The position numbers and the translations under genes are program-made. From Spirodela intermedia (taxonomy: Eukaryota > Streptophyta > Magnoliopsida > Alismatales > Araceae): a stretch of 64,000 bases of DNA. Shown here one piece after another: positions 37,175 through 50,786 of this stretch; position 1 is the first letter of the stretch, and every line of letters begins with the position of its first letter. The notes beneath the pieces are model-generated. The model searched no databases and had not been told where the DNA came from. It worked only from the letters and a program-made list of their open reading frames with translations. The stretch lies in NCBI GenBank assembly GCA_902729315.2, contig LR746265.1, forward strand, positions 5,374,892 through 5,438,891. Direction: 5' to 3'.

Positions 37175-37480
37175 CTAGAGTAAGAGGAGATATAAGAGAC
37201 ATGGGCCGAAGAGAGGTGGGTGTGAGTAATGACCCCAAAGAGAGTGGACATGAGTGAAGAGAAGGGGGGCCACAAGAACTACCAAGGGAGGGAAATCAGG
37301 TGAAGGAGATATAGCGGCCCAAGGAAGAGGAGTCAAAACTGGGGAGAAGAAAGAAGACTCATGAAAAGTGACATCGGCTGAGGTCACATAGTGATAGCAT
37401 TAAGGAAGTAGAACCAATAGCCTTTTATGTGCGAAAGTAATTGACAAAGACCCCTTTAAGAGCACAAGGGGTGAGTTTAG
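37175..37480 (-). pseudogene. Decayed copia integrase C-terminal end
   Basis: The minus strand reads TSADVTFHESSFFS, matching the integrase C-terminal signature (DVxFxES) of copia polyproteins, followed by a Pro/Ser-rich linker. It lies upstream of the RT in element order, as expected. Confidence 0.65.
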
Positions 37481-38999
37481 AAATAGAATAAAAATCTTGG
37501 ATGAAGATAATATATTCAAAAACCTGAAGAGAAGGAGAAAAAAGAAAAGAATCAAAGATTAAATGATAGAGAGAAATCACTCCTCTCCCCGAAGAGGAAT
37601 AGATGGAAGCCGATTATGAAAGTAAGTGATAGTTAGAAGAGCATCTGCCTAGAGATAATGGGGGACATTTATCTTAAAAAAAAGTATGCGAGTAATGTTA
37701 AGGAGTTGATGATGTTTGTACTTAGTAATATTATTTTGCTGCGAAGTGTGAGAGTAATTAGTCTTATGGAAGATGTCATGATCAATGTAGAAGATGTGAA
37801 GAAAGGCTTAGACAAACTCAAGGGCATTATCAATACAAAGAATCTTGGGTGTAGTGATATATTGGGTGATAACTTCAGTGATGAAATAGATAATTATGGT
37901 GACAACCTCAGAGTAGTTACATGTGAAGTAAACTTAACTCACATGAATGTAGTCATTAACAAAAATAATATAATAGCACAATGATGAAGTAAGTACCAAA
38001 TATACTCTATACATCGCAATGAAGAAGGTCAAAGAGAGCAGAGGAGGGGATGCCATTACGACTAAGATAAGAAACATGGCGATGTTTGTCTAGCCAACAA
38101 GACTTACATATAAACTTAGAGAGAGAAATTCACGGTAAAGTTTTTTATAATTTAGAGTAACAAAGATGACCTCAACATCGATGTTGCAGAAGAAAAGGGA
38201 GGTTACAAAAAAGGCTCAAAGGTCAGAATAGGGTTCATAAAAAATGAGTTTGTAAACACCCTGTTTGTTTTCATAACCCAAACTAATCCTCCGTCAAGTA
38301 TGTAGATCTTGAAAAGTATAGTGAAAGAGAAAGAATGTGATAGTATAAAGGGCACGAGTAATAACACTAATGAAAAAAAAGTTAGTAAGAAAATTGAGAA
38401 TGTAGAGAATTTGAGTGAAGTAAAAAGAGAGAAGTTGAGGTGGCACCATAACCTTTGATCAAACAGGCTTGCCACTAGCAAATGTGACAAGAGGATGGGT
38501 CAAGGTAAGCTGATAAGAGGAGAGAATAGTGAGGATAGTAGTCATGTGAGTGAAGGCCCCCAAATTGATGATCTACATCATTAAAGATGAACCAAAGAGC
38601 ACATGTGTACCTAGCCTAGAGGAGGCTTAAAATGAGGTGAGATTAGCAGAAGTGAAAGCATTAGTACCACTAACATAGTGAAAGGTGTCATACTTTGTAG
38701 ACGTCAAGATCACGTAAAAGATAAGAACTAGAACATAGAATGGAATAGGGGACGTCAAAGTCAGAGAAGTCATCACTAGGTGTAGAAGTAGGCTTATCGA
38801 ACTACCTCCAATACTTAGTAGCCAGATAGTTCTACTTTTCGCAATAGAGACATAGAAGAAAAGTGTTGCGTCTACATTTGTGAGTACAACTACTATCAAG
38901 GTGGGAAGGAGTCTTATCTCGAGCTCATAGAGTAGCAATAACAATAGTCAAAAGAGTAGAGGTGGCATCTAGAAAAAAAGATGAGGAGTGAAAGAATGT

Positions 39000-39690
39000 A
39001 TTAGTGGTGACCTAAAGAGCTGTTGAGAAGATAAAAACAAAATCAGACATGTAATTCTTAAAGAGAATAGACCCCTAAATCTAGAATTTGATGATGAATG
39101 AAGTTTATTGAGATAAACCCTAATATAAAACTTCTAGTGATAGTGTTAGAGGGTCAGGAGGTCAGTAGTAGGAGGCTAATAGATATCAACCTCCTAGATG
39201 AAAGTTTGAAAGTGACCGTAGTGGGCTTAAAGAGAGAGATCATCTTGTTTGTAAGATAGAAGAGACTTGAAAAACGCTACAACACAATTGATGTTCATCT
39301 AGTTGTCATACATAATCTTTATAATGAGTCTCAAGATACAAGCTAAGGTGATACATGCCAATAACTCGACAATGTTAGACTCGATGCTCTAAAGTATTTA
39401 CGTGATGATGACTAAGTCAAACTATGACCATGTCACATACGAGGGGTCTTGAAGGATAGGTGGGTCCTCTAAGAGGTGATGGAGGAGACCGTGAGATCAA
39501 AGGAAGAGCTCAAAGCTAAATGTCCATGACGCATAATTGTGGCCGTTGAAGATGTACACCAACCGAGTAAGTTGCACTATGATGGAGTGGTGAGCTAGAG
39601 AAATCATTGAAGAAGAGAGAACATAAGTTGGAAGAAGCTTAGAGGGCTCAGAGGCAAGCAATAGAAGAGGGTGAGACAACACCATAGGGT
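39000..39690 (-). pseudogene. Decayed copia gag
   Basis: The minus strand at about 39560-39500 reads FNGHNYASWTFSFELFL, matching the NYxxWxxxFxLFL start of the plant copia gag (UBN2-type) domain. The downstream frame is broken repeatedly. Confidence 0.65.
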
Positions 39691-41457
39691 TGGTGTGTTC
39701 AAGCCAAAGGGGTAGGCGGAGTCAGCTGGTGGTGTGGTGGGACCAGAGGGGCAAGCAGTGGGGCTGGCTGGGGTGGGGAGAGTAGATTGGGGCCCAACAA
39801 GCCAATCTGAAAGAAAATCGCCCACTAGGATGACATTGATGGGCTGGTGAGCCAATTGGTGGACCAATTGACTCACTAGAAGATGGGCAAAACCCTAGCC
39901 CTTGCAGTTGAATGGTGACGGTGCCTCCAATGGCAATAGCAAGGGCCAAGGTAGCAAGAGTGCGATGGCAAGGCACCTTGATAGTAGTGTCGACACTTGA
40001 GAGTGATGGTGCACATTGATAACACATAAATAGTAGGCCAGAAATATACGTTTATCTTCTATATTTTAGTATTTTTTGAGATGTTATTCAATATTTACTC
40101 ACTCTAATGATGTGATTTTAATGTTTGAAAGTATATTAATATTTTTGATATTTTCTTGAATTACTCTTTTGATATACATTTGATGCCACATTAAACATTA
40201 CCATAATAGACCTTATATTTTAAGAATTTTATTAATTTTTTTCTAGTATTTTTTAATACTTTATTACATAGGTCTAGGACATATAATATATGATTGGAAT
40301 TCGGCTGCTGCATGCAACAAGTGCTCCTTATGACAAAAGCAATCTAATGGCCAAGGAACATAGACACTAAGAAATGAGGGCTCACCAATCCAACAATAGA
40401 GGTCACTTAATGAGGAACTAGTCATTCAATGGTGGAAGGTAGTAGAAAGAGGAGACCCACATATCTAACAATGTGCAGCTAACTAGCAAGGCGCGAAGTC
40501 ACTAGAACCTTCCCATAGTCTCTCTCATACATGGAGAAGAAAGAGAGAGAGAAGGGAAGGTGTTGCTCTATATATTTGAGGTAAAACAATGTTATGAACA
40601 ATTCTTTTAATAGTGGAAAATCATGGTCCTTGCATACACCCAGAGGGAAAAGGTTTTCCTGGGCTCCACCATGCATGTTTGCAGGTGTATTGCAATAGGA
40701 ATGGAAGTTCATCTTGCGTGAATGAGGCCTCTCCCACTACTATAAAAGCGTCTCTTCCTAGTAAAAATAGAAAAGAAAGAGTGGTGAAGCCAGGTTAGTT
40801 TTGTGGTGAACGATATCTCTATTCATTTAAGATTATATTTCAATTTGAAATTAGAGGCTGGTTAAGTTTGTGAAATATTATTTTACACATCATTCAATTT
40901 TTGGTTTCATCCCTTCTGAATATGAGAAATCAGATCAAGAACTCATCTCTCTTCCTTCTCATCTCTCCCATCCATGTTATTCCTCTGTTCTTTATCTTTT
41001 TTCTTCTTCTTTCACTTAAACATATGAGTATTAAATCATTTTGTCTAGATTTTTTGAGGTATGACATGACTTGCTATTATCTACAGATTTATGATCAATT
41101 TATCTTATTTTGATTGAGAAGCTTTAGGCTTAATGACACCTATAAAAAATTGAACTCATCACCCATGACAACACGATAGCAAAGGCATGATGGTGAGGAG
41201 GGGCCTCAATGTCAACGGCAATAGTGGAGATATTAGAAAAGAGGAGGAGAGCGATGACACTGGCGAAGGATGGCAATGGTGAGGAGGGCGATGTTGAATG
41301 AAAAAAGAAAGCGATGGTAGAGATGACAATGCTAAAAGAGGGAAGAGTAGCGATGTTGAAGAGCCACCTGAGGAGGGAAGAGACCGGTGAGGAAAAGAGT
41401 GGCGTGCTAGAGATAAGCAGTGCATTAGAGAGGAAGACGACGATGATAGATACCTAG

Positions 41458-41470
41458 GGCTTTGATATCA
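41458..41470 (-). other. Primer-binding site of copia element 1
   Basis: TGATATCAAAGCC on the minus strand, next to the 5' LTR. It differs from the initiator-tRNA-Met site TGGTATCAGAGCC at two positions, both G to A. Confidence 0.8.
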
Positions 41471-41607
41471 TATTGACACAAGAAAGTAAAACCATAAAAT
41501 CCATCTTACATCAAGTTAGAACACATAACTCCTATATGTAAGAGAGATGAGAGAGAGAGAAGATAATGGGCCCCTATAGGCCAAGAGTCTAATACCACTA
41601 TCGAATA
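41471..41607 (-). repeat. 5' LTR of copia element 1
   Basis: 137 bp, homologous to 33608-33752. The terminal TG on the plus strand has become TA by a transition. Confidence 0.85.
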
Positions 41608-41612
41608 ATATT
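41608..41612. repeat. Target-site duplication, right copy (ATATT)
   Basis: Identical to 33603-33607 at the other end of the element. Confidence 0.7.
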
Positions 41613-41762
41613 TATTGAAAAAACATTACAAATGGTGCTTTTGTTTTTGAATAGTTGAAAAATCATGAAATTGTCTAAAGTTTCATAGAGGAATATTAGA
41701 TGAGATGTGCACGATATATATAGAGAATATGTGTATTAAGACAAGATTGTATCTTCAACATA

Positions 41763-41833
<71 letters not shown>

Positions 41834-43700
41834 TCTCTCTAGATATACATATATTTATGCAAATATTCAGTAGGTTTCTATTCTTTGTCTTTTGTTGTCT
41901 ATATTTTTTACTTCTTGTAGTCAATAACAACTTGTTGTGATCTAGCCTTTGAACATTATCTTTCCGTGTTTGCCTTGACTCTTATTGTCCATATGTGCTC
42001 TAAGATGACATGTATTTACACTAGTATTAAGATGATGAATGTTTTTTTCTTACTTTATTATTTATAATTTAATTGAAAGAATAAAACTTTCTTGATATCT
42101 TTTTATCAGTCAAAGTTATGTGTCATTCATCATGTCAATGGAATTGTCAGTCAATCATAAAAATTGGGCGTACTTTAGCCGAATAGAACTGCTGGTTGAT
42201 CATACAAGGGACCATACCTCATGGAGGTGTTGTATTGAGAATTTTATCTTAAGAACTCAATGGAATGACCAGTCTGTGTTGCTTGGTTGATAACTTTGGG
42301 CATAGTGACTAGTTCAAAGTCACATGTTATAAGAAAGTAGTATTTGGCTCTTCTAATTTGATGTTTATGTACTTTATTGATCAAAGTATGTAATTATATT
42401 AGGATGCTAAATTATCTCAACATTGAGTTGTTGAATCTTTTTTTGTTATACTTGTATTGTCATTTTATCATTTGTCTATAGATTAACATTTCATTGCTTT
42501 GATTTGTTATAACCATTTTATAGGAGAATGTGTATTCTATCAACACCTATTGGAGGCTTCAATCTTCTTGATTCTTAAGGACACTAAATAAGTGCACAAA
42601 TAAGACTATTGCTTTATCCTCACTTAGTGCAACAATTAATGGACTAAATCATATATTAATTTTTGGAGTAAAGGTTCATTGAAAATTTATTCACTAGTTA
42701 GTTAAATAAATGAGGAGGCTATCTTCTGTAATAAAAACTCTCCTTGATTTTCAAGTTTTTGAACTTGCTTTTCGAGTATCATTTTCCAAGCCATGTGCTT
42801 GTTTTTTTATATTGGATATTTAGATCTTGTCTTCTTTTTATTTCTAGAGGCAAATATTTTGTCAATTAAATGCTAATATGTTATGACTGAAACTTTTTGA
42901 TGAAATTTGTGCACTTCAATTGTCAAAGTGGATATAGTCTACTTCTCTCCTCAGTATTGGTTCAATAATTGGGAAGTTACTAGTAGGAACTAATTTATTG
43001 CCCACTATTATGTTGATTTTTATGTACATTGTCGTTGAGTAACTTAATTTCTTTTCTAATGTGGAGATTATGGAAGTTTTAACATTCAATTTTTACCTCA
43101 TATTTGCACTATAATTTTTTTTTTAGGCCCCAATAATGATACATATTGATTGAATTTGTAATGCTAGTTGAGCCTCTAATGCTATGAAAAATCACTATTC
43201 TATTGTGCCAAATTAAATGTATATTTCTTGATGAAGTAGGAAACTAATGATGGTGTTGTTAATAATGTGGTGTTGTTATTTTGGTATCATGCACTATGTA
43301 TTAATCTATGACAAAGAAATTATTTGTGATCCACCCAACCTTATCATACAAGGAATGGTGGTCATGTCCCACATTATGTATACTTGTTGATTTTTATTTT
43401 TTTTCATATCCTCCTATCAATGTGAATTATATAATATATTTTTCTTATATTTTTTATGTTGCTTTCTTTTCTAATACACTTAAAGGGCAAATGTTTTGAC
43501 AAGTGTATAATGAAAGCATGGGTCAAGCCTAAGCGAGAGCAAGAGCAGCTACATCTATAGATGCATTGAGCATGACATTGAGGCCATTGATATTATTGGT
43601 CAAGCCCTTTTCAGCTCCACCTATTAGTTTGATCTGTGGGAAGTCATGTTCTTAAGAAACATGAATATTTCTTTTGTTCAATCATCTCATTTTACCTTTC
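41613..43700. other. AT-rich DNA between two copia elements
   Basis: It holds the 75-bp CT microsatellite listed separately. The rest is AT-rich with no coding signal. The unresolved 3' end of the second copia element may lie here, but I could not recognise an LTR matching the sequence right of 46974. Confidence 0.45.
41766..41840. repeat. CT microsatellite (75 bp)
   Basis: The longest simple repeat in the window, with a single CC interruption near 41829, placed 160 bp right of copia element 1. Confidence 0.95.
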
Positions 43701-43735
43701 CATGCAAAGATGACTAAATAATCTGAAATAAATTT

Positions 43736-44500
43736 TTATGTGTTAATATCTCTAGTCATATTAGTATCAAAATAATATATCAATACATAAAAACCAACTC
43801 CAAAGTTCAAACAAACTTTAGAGCTTCTTTTGAGATATCTAAATATCAAGTTCAACACTGCCCAATATTTATTTCCATCATGCATTACATATGTGAAATT
43901 TGGTCTTGTACATATTATTTCATACATCAAGACTATAATAGTTAAAGTATAGATAATTTTCTTCATATTGTCTTTTTTCCATCACTTGATGACCTCTACT
44001 TTGAACAAAAAACTAAAGTGATTAGTAAAAAGAGTACTAATTTTCCTAACATCACTCATATCAAATATGTCAAGGACCTTCTCTATATATTTCTCTTGTG
44101 ATAGCTCTATCTTTTTGACATTTATATTACGAAAGATTTACAAGTTAAGTATTTGATTGGCTAACACCATGTCTTTCATAACATGTGACTCATTCAACTT
44201 ATTTTAACTTGTTAATAGTAGATATATTTTTAATGACAAACATGTTATCCACATATAATAAGAAAATAACAAATTTTTCACTAAACCACTTGATGTATAC
44301 ATAATGATGTAAGATAGTATATTTGTATCTATTTTCAATCATAATAAATCAAACTTATTATAATATTCTCTTAGACTTATTTCAACTCATATAATTTTTT
44401 CTTTATTTTTTAAATAAGTTATTTTTTACCCTTGACTTTGAAGCCTTTTGGTTGCTCAATATAAATCTCATCATCTAAATCATTGTAAAGTAAGACTATT
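43736..44500 (-). pseudogene. Decayed copia reverse transcriptase of element 2
   Basis: Fragments include DDEIYIEQPKGFKVKG (about 44485-44440), LLYVDNMFVI (about 44268-44237; YVDD with Asp changed to Asn) and MYEIICTRPNF (about 43925-43895), then NKYWAVLNLIFRYLKRSSKV and FGVG. The order matches copia RT leading into RNase H. Multiple stops lie between the fragments. Confidence 0.82.
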
Positions 44501-45255
44501 CTCATGTCTTATTGTTCAATCTTTAGATATATGCTGGTAGTCTTATCTAGAGCAATATAAATCAAAGATCTTTTGACAAGAAGATTTTTTTTTTATGAAA
44601 ACTAATACCTTTTTCTTGGTTGAATTCACAACCAATCTAATTTTGTACTTTGCGTGTGAAGACTATTCTTGAGCCTTCAACTTGAAACTCATTTGTTCTT
44701 TAAGCTTTATTGTCTTTTAGTAATTATAACATATCATATGTATGTTATGCAGCATCTCCATTTATTCATACATAATTACTAACTACTTTTTATACTCACT
44801 TTCAACTATCTCTTGGTAACTCTCTAATTGATCTACATCAATAAGTATATTATACTCATCTTGACGATATCTTTTAGAAAGTTGACGTTATATAAAAGAC
44901 CTTAGAGGAGGCTTTGTGAGAAATTTCTCTTTCACTTATTTTTACTCATCATTCCTTGTAAGTAAGTTTACATCAGCTTTTATTTCATTCACATCTCCCT
45001 CTTCATCATAGCACATTAAAGAAGTGATTTAGTCATAATTTTTAAAGTAGGTCATGTCCACACTCTAGAATATCTTTTGATTTTCTAAATTCTAAAAATT
45101 GTAACCAAACTTGTCATATAAGTAGTCAAAGAAAAAACATTATTTTCTCCTATCATCTAGTTTAGATTTTTCAACATTAGAAACATATGGAAAAATATGG
45201 CTACCAAACATCCTTACTTATTTTTAAGATACATCATTTTATGGCCATACATACT

Positions 45256-45700
45256 CTACAATATCATCGTATAAAGGTATGCATAGTAAAAGATTATTTG
45301 TAAGATACATAGTGTTGTTTTCAATGACTCATCCAAAAATATTGTTGGTAGTTTGAAAGTATGCATACATATCTTACTAATGATTGTGTGGTCCATTCTA
45401 TACATAATCCTATTAGATTGAGGAGGGTACGAGATTATCATCTCATGATGAATATCTTAAAACCTATGGTAATTAGCAATCAATCTTACCTACTAACTAC
45501 TATTATTTAATATGATGCATATTTTAATTGTCTATGAATGTTCTTTTCACATTAATGTGAAACTCCTTAAAAATATCAGTAATTTGATCTTTACTCTTCA
45601 AAGGATAAACCTAAATATCATCAATGAAAGTAACAAAATGAAGAACACCATTAGTGTGTCAAATGTCAATAGATCTATGTGGGTCTTTGTCCTCAAAAGA
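45256..45700 (-). pseudogene. Decayed copia integrase of element 2
   Basis: The minus strand reads PPQSNRIMYRMDHTIISK (45430-45376), matching the PQxNGVxERxNRT segment that precedes the end of the catalytic core. Upstream, fragments around 45690-45590 match the THxDLxxF..FFxxFIDD region. Catalytic residues cannot be confirmed because of frameshifts. Confidence 0.72.
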
Positions 45701-46960
45701 TCATAAATATTTGTATAAACACAACCTAAAATATGTATTTTAGCAACCAATATAGAGAAAATAAAGGAAACTTTATATTATTTACCACTCAACCAATCAA
45801 CATATCTATTAAAATCTATACCTTTGAAGTTAAGTGAGACATCTCTATTAGAAATAGCTTGCAATCCTTTCTCACCTATATTTTTATCTCACAATTTCAT
45901 ACTAAATTTTTTTATACCACATTAACTAGTCACCAGAGTCAACTTACAATCAATACAAAGTATTGTGCTTCTTTCCAAAAGTTATAACAAATGTCATTTA
46001 CTAACCTTTTACTTTATTTTATCAAATGTTCATCAAATCATTTATTATCTAACCTTTTTATCAAAATTAATTGTCTCAAATCAACTACATATCGTAGTTT
46101 ATAGTCAAAATTGATCTTAATGTGGACATCAACCATGTTGATGTTGTCAATTATGCTTTGATTGTCCATCTTGATAGTGCCAAGTTTTCAATCTTATGAG
46201 TAGCAAAAGACTCTCTTCATAGTATGTCATGATAAGAGTTATGTCAATAATGTACTAAAAATCTTAGCAAAGATAATAATAGATCTAGTAAATGATAGGT
46301 ATAATCAAATAGTCACCACTCTTCATAGTGACACCTCTTATCTTTTGACTCATCAGTATTTGTATTTTTTTTAATTCTTCTTGAACTGTTTGCATTGATT
46401 CTTAAAGTATCTTTTTTCACCACAATTATAAAGACTGATATTTTTCTTGATCATAACTTATTTCTGTCTCCTACTCATTCATAATGAGTTTAGAAGTAAT
46501 AGGATATACAACTCATCATCAAGGCATATCTTGACAAAAGTATGTTTGGTTAATAATATATTTTATTTCATTCAAATGTTCAACATATAAGAGTTCTATA
46601 TTTTCAATTTGCAAGTTTTTTGTTCAAAACATACTTATTAAATGTTTTTCTTTAATAAAGACTATCTAACCATTTTTAAAGAAAATCCACAAAGATCTTA
46701 GTAAAGACAGTGAAAAACACTATCACCAAGCAATTATCTAATGAACTCAATTATTATTTTTTTTCCTAATCTTCTCTTCTCATCAATCGACACTATCTCA
46801 AGTTTTTCTCAATCTCCCTACAAAAGTCTATGAAGGTACTTAAAAATACATGAAATCTTTCATTCTTGATTTTCATATTATCTAATTATTTTTTATTTAA
46901 ACTAACCATGCGAGAATCATCCTCTATGTTTATATATAAGTAATAAATATAAAAAAAATT

Positions 46961-46973
46961 GACTCTAATACCA
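46961..46973 (-). other. Primer-binding site of copia element 2
   Basis: TGGTATTAGAGTC on the minus strand, close to the initiator-tRNA-Met site TGGTATCAGAGCC, with two C-to-T changes. Confidence 0.7.
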
Positions 46974-49900
46974 ATTAAAGAAGAATGAATGAATAACTCA
47001 AGGATATTTTACGTCACTATTAGTTCAAATGGTCATCAAAATGTAATAAAACACATCAACTAGAGACAAAAAAACTCTTCAATTGAAGATAGAAGATAAC
47101 ATAAATAATATGGAGTAAAACTAAAATATCCAACAACATAAATATAAAATTTGTGGTATCTTGACTTAAATTTAAGTGATATAAATAAAAAATTAATGAG
47201 GAATACAATAATTATATCATTGTTCTCATAAAAATAAGATTCTTGTACTCGTTCTAACTAAAGATATGTTAATGATTTGATATTTTCATGGAGAGAATAC
47301 TAATATAGATAAGCGATTGTCTATTTTTCATATTCTTTGTCTCTCTCTCTCTCTCCTATTATCATTTGTATAGTCTAATAAGTGACAAAGATGACTCAAT
47401 ATCACAATAGGACCTAATGATGCAAGTCTCCTCCTATTTGCTGTTCAATAATTGGTGGCCTCCACCCTCCTAGTTTGTAAGTTTTTAGTCTTGTTCTCTT
47501 CTAGTGCAACTAAAGGACATAAGAAAAGAGAGAAAAAGTGGAATGATATCTTAAAAGGACTTCCACCTATTAAGAGATGGGTTGCATGCTAAAATGGGGC
47601 CCTTTGGGCTGAAAAGAATACATGCTACTTAAGTGGGCCACATGTCCAAAAAAGTTGACATGTTGAACTAAATTTTGGAAGAAGGCTTCATGTTGAGATG
47701 GGTTCTCAAATGTGAGAAGTGGTCACAGGATCAACTTATCTAACATAAGGCCCACGGTAGTGGACATTAATAGGCCACTAGGATGGGGAAGTGTTAGTGT
47801 ATATTATATATATATATATAATATATAGTGTTCTTCATTTATATTGTTCTAGTGAGGCACTAGCTACTCAAAGCAACATCATTAAGTCTACCATGTCTAT
47901 GAGCTCCCAAATTTGACAAGAACCATATTACATGAGGTTCAAGGGGATAGAGTGACAAGTGGAGAATGGGGGAGGGTCAGACCCTCAATTGACATAGGAA
48001 CTTGTTGGTTCTGTATTAAGGTTTGTAGAAATAGAAGAGAAAAAAATATAGTCATCAAGCTGGTGCATTGTCAGCATGGTAAAGCTTCCTTAGTCATAGG
48101 TATTAATTCTTCTTTCATGGTTCTTCCCTTCCTTAGGATTCTCCATATACATGTATTTGTGCTCTGATGTGATCTACATTCTCTATATTTTTTTTTCTTT
48201 AACTTCTCATTTGACTTATGTCCAATGTGTAGACAGCCCCCCTAACATCTTGCTTAGTTTCTAAGAGCTTATGTAGTTTATCTCATTATAATAGTCCTCT
48301 ATGTCAGCCTGATCTTCTATAGTTTTGTCTCTGATATCACTTATGTTTTGTATTTCCACAACCGATTAAACATCACCATATGCATCATCTACTTACAAGT
48401 CTATCCCTCATATTCTTAAGACACTCTCAACTTGGAAGTTTACGTTAATGTCATTAACTTGCTCAAGCTAAAACTTGGGATGCTACCCCACAACAAAATA
48501 TTGTCAACCCGTTGATGGACTTGCTGACCTTAAGGTTGTAATTTGACTCTACATGTTCTTCAAGACTTGTTGACCTTAAGTTTCTTATTTGATTAGATAA
48601 GTCTAATGGTGGGGCCCTAACCAAATACAATTTTCAATTTAATTTCTTAACTAAAACTTAAGTCTATGTTTATGTGACTCAATTAAAGTCTAAGTTTTTG
48701 TGATTTCAATCTACTGTAGCCACCTAAGTTTAGCAACTCACATGAGTTTAATTTAAGTCTCTCTTTCTTCTATTTTGGATAGTGTTTGCAGTTTCTACAT
48801 CATTTATTTGATCTATTTTATATTCTTATTTAAAAAATCATTCACATCATCAGTATATCAGATTAGTGACTTAAGAAAGAATTGTCAAAAATTGAGATTT
48901 AAATGAGGGGATGTAGGGAACTACAATTGAAAGGAGGGTGGAGATGGATCTTTTCCAAACTATGCTGTGGGGAACTATGATGAGGGTATGTGGGGAACTA
49001 AGTTAGAGGATATTTTCAAAACTATCTCAAACTTTTACAATATTTCTCACTACAATATAATCAAGATTTAGAACTTCAACATGAATATATTTAATTCCTC
49101 CGTGGATCACCTAGTTGAGCAATACCAACAAAAACATATTTTTACTTGTGCTAGACTCCTATGTCTTGCTTCCTTGAACGAAAATATATTTTTATTGATG
49201 CTAGACTCCTCCCTTTGGCATGTTCACTAGTCTTTAATATCTATCTCTAATTTTTGGCTCTTAGAATCATCTCTTATCAAATAAATATTTCCACATTATC
49301 AAAAACTATCTCAAAATATTAAATAGTTAAGCATCATCAAAATAAACAGTTCAATTATTCCAATGGATGATGACTTATTTGATAGATAAGAAATCAAAAC
49401 AACAAGGATAAAACCGTGCCAATTGCTGCTCTACAAGGCGAGAGAGAGAATCCAACTATTGCTATGGGCACTGAAATCTATGACGATGCTTCTCCTTCAA
49501 GTTTCTTGCTTGTTGTGTATTTGAGAGTAAGGTATAAACAGGTAGCCTCTCTTTCACATGTTTACTTCAAAGGCTGAGCCTACTCTTATTAACATTTATG
49601 TTGCCATCCCAAATAAAGCTATGAAAATGAGTTCAAGCTTAAAGGTTTACAAAACAAAACTGAAGGAAGAAAAGCAAAACACATCACGGGCCTACTTGAA
49701 CAACATTTATAATCTTAGACAAAGTGCTCAATCAACTCATTGAAATTGGGTTCTTACCTCGATGTGTTTGGTGGACCATGCTCTAGGGCCTCTTAAATGT
49801 GAAGGTAGTCATGTGCTTGTGTATTACATCCAACTAAAGATCCTCATTACTATGAATTGCTCCTAACATTCTTGCTACTTGTGATAAGTAGCCTCCACCC

Positions 49901-50786
49901 AGGTATATGTGTTCCTATATTTTGACGAGCTCCATGGACCTGAAAAGTCTTTGTTAATAGTTACACATGACATTGATTAAGATGAGGTTCTTCATTGTCT
50001 AAGATGGTAAGGTGGCTCATTAAAATTATCTCCCACAAGTGCTGGAGAACTCTTCTAGACAAAATTACTTGTCAACTTGGTCCTCACTAAACAAGAAAAA
50101 TATTTTCCTCATTAGAAATATGATTATTTTACTTTATCTAACTCTTTTTAAATCAAAAAAGCTTCATAATCTCCCAAGCAGCTTTACATCTCTCACCTAT
50201 TCTCTTTTTTCAGCTATAAATATTTGGTTATTGTCAAAGTCATTTGATTATACAAAAAAAAGTTAATTGATAAAATTGAAGCAACAGGGTTGTTATAATC
50301 ACATTCATTTTGACTATTCATAATATGCTATCACCATCAAGCTATCTTCTAGGCTTTGTAAAGAGACAATATGAATGGCATTCATGCAATCTAAGGACGT
50401 CCAATTTAAATTTAATTAATTTAAAATTAGAATGACATATAATCAAATAAATGATTCATAATTCACAAATAATGTTAGAAATAGAAGAAAGAGAAACTTG
50501 AATCTGACTCAAAATCATTCAAGTCAAGAAAGTGAGATTAGGGTGGCAGTTTAGGCAAACAATCAAATGTAGAGTGTATGTAATTAATAATATAGATCTG
50601 GCTTATCATGGGGAAAAAATAACATAATGTATGAAAATGATGGTTATTCTGTAAGTTCACTCACAGGGACGGACGATGACAAAAAGAATATATTAAAAGA
50701 ACAGGGAATATACCAAGCATAAGAAATGAGAGAACTAGTCGACGAAAGGAGTCACCAAAGAGGCCCGGGTCATAGAGGGTCAATCG
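46974..50786. other. AT-rich gene-free DNA right of copia element 2
   Basis: It should begin with the 5' LTR of element 2. It contains a short TA run near 47803-47822 and two similar short pieces around 49130-49150 and 49185-49210. No coding region or RNA gene is recognised; the open frame at 47913-48167 does not begin with ATG and matches no family I know. Confidence 0.45.

Larger units (their letters stand above)
33608..41607 (-). mobile_element. Complete but dead Ty1/copia LTR retrotransposon (8.0 kb)
   Basis: Oriented on the minus strand. Two short LTRs (33608-33752 and 41471-41607) are flanked by the 5-bp duplication ATATT. Just inside the 5' LTR lies an initiator-tRNA-Met-type primer-binding site (41458-41470), and a polypurine tract (33753-33761) abuts the 3' LTR. 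From high to low coordinates the remnants read gag (about 39.7-39.0 kb), the end of integrase (about 37.5-37.3 kb), then reverse transcriptase and RNase H (35.1-33.9 kb), which is copia order. Every frame is broken by many stops and shifts, and most changes between the LTRs are transitions. About a fifth to a quarter of LTR positions differ by eye, so the insertion is old. The leader between 40.0 and 41.2 kb is unusually long and may hold a later insertion. Confidence 0.88.
43700..46973 (-). mobile_element. Second decayed Ty1/copia element (ends incomplete)
   Basis: Minus orientation. From high to low coordinates: a primer-binding site (46961-46973), weak gag, integrase (45690-45376), reverse transcriptase (about 44500-43900) and the start of RNase H (about 43880-43740). 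It belongs to a different copia branch from element 1, judging by the RT end motif CTRPN...YWAVLNLIFRYLK. All frames are broken. An LTR should begin just right of 46974 and another left of 43700, but I could not pair them. Confidence 0.8.
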
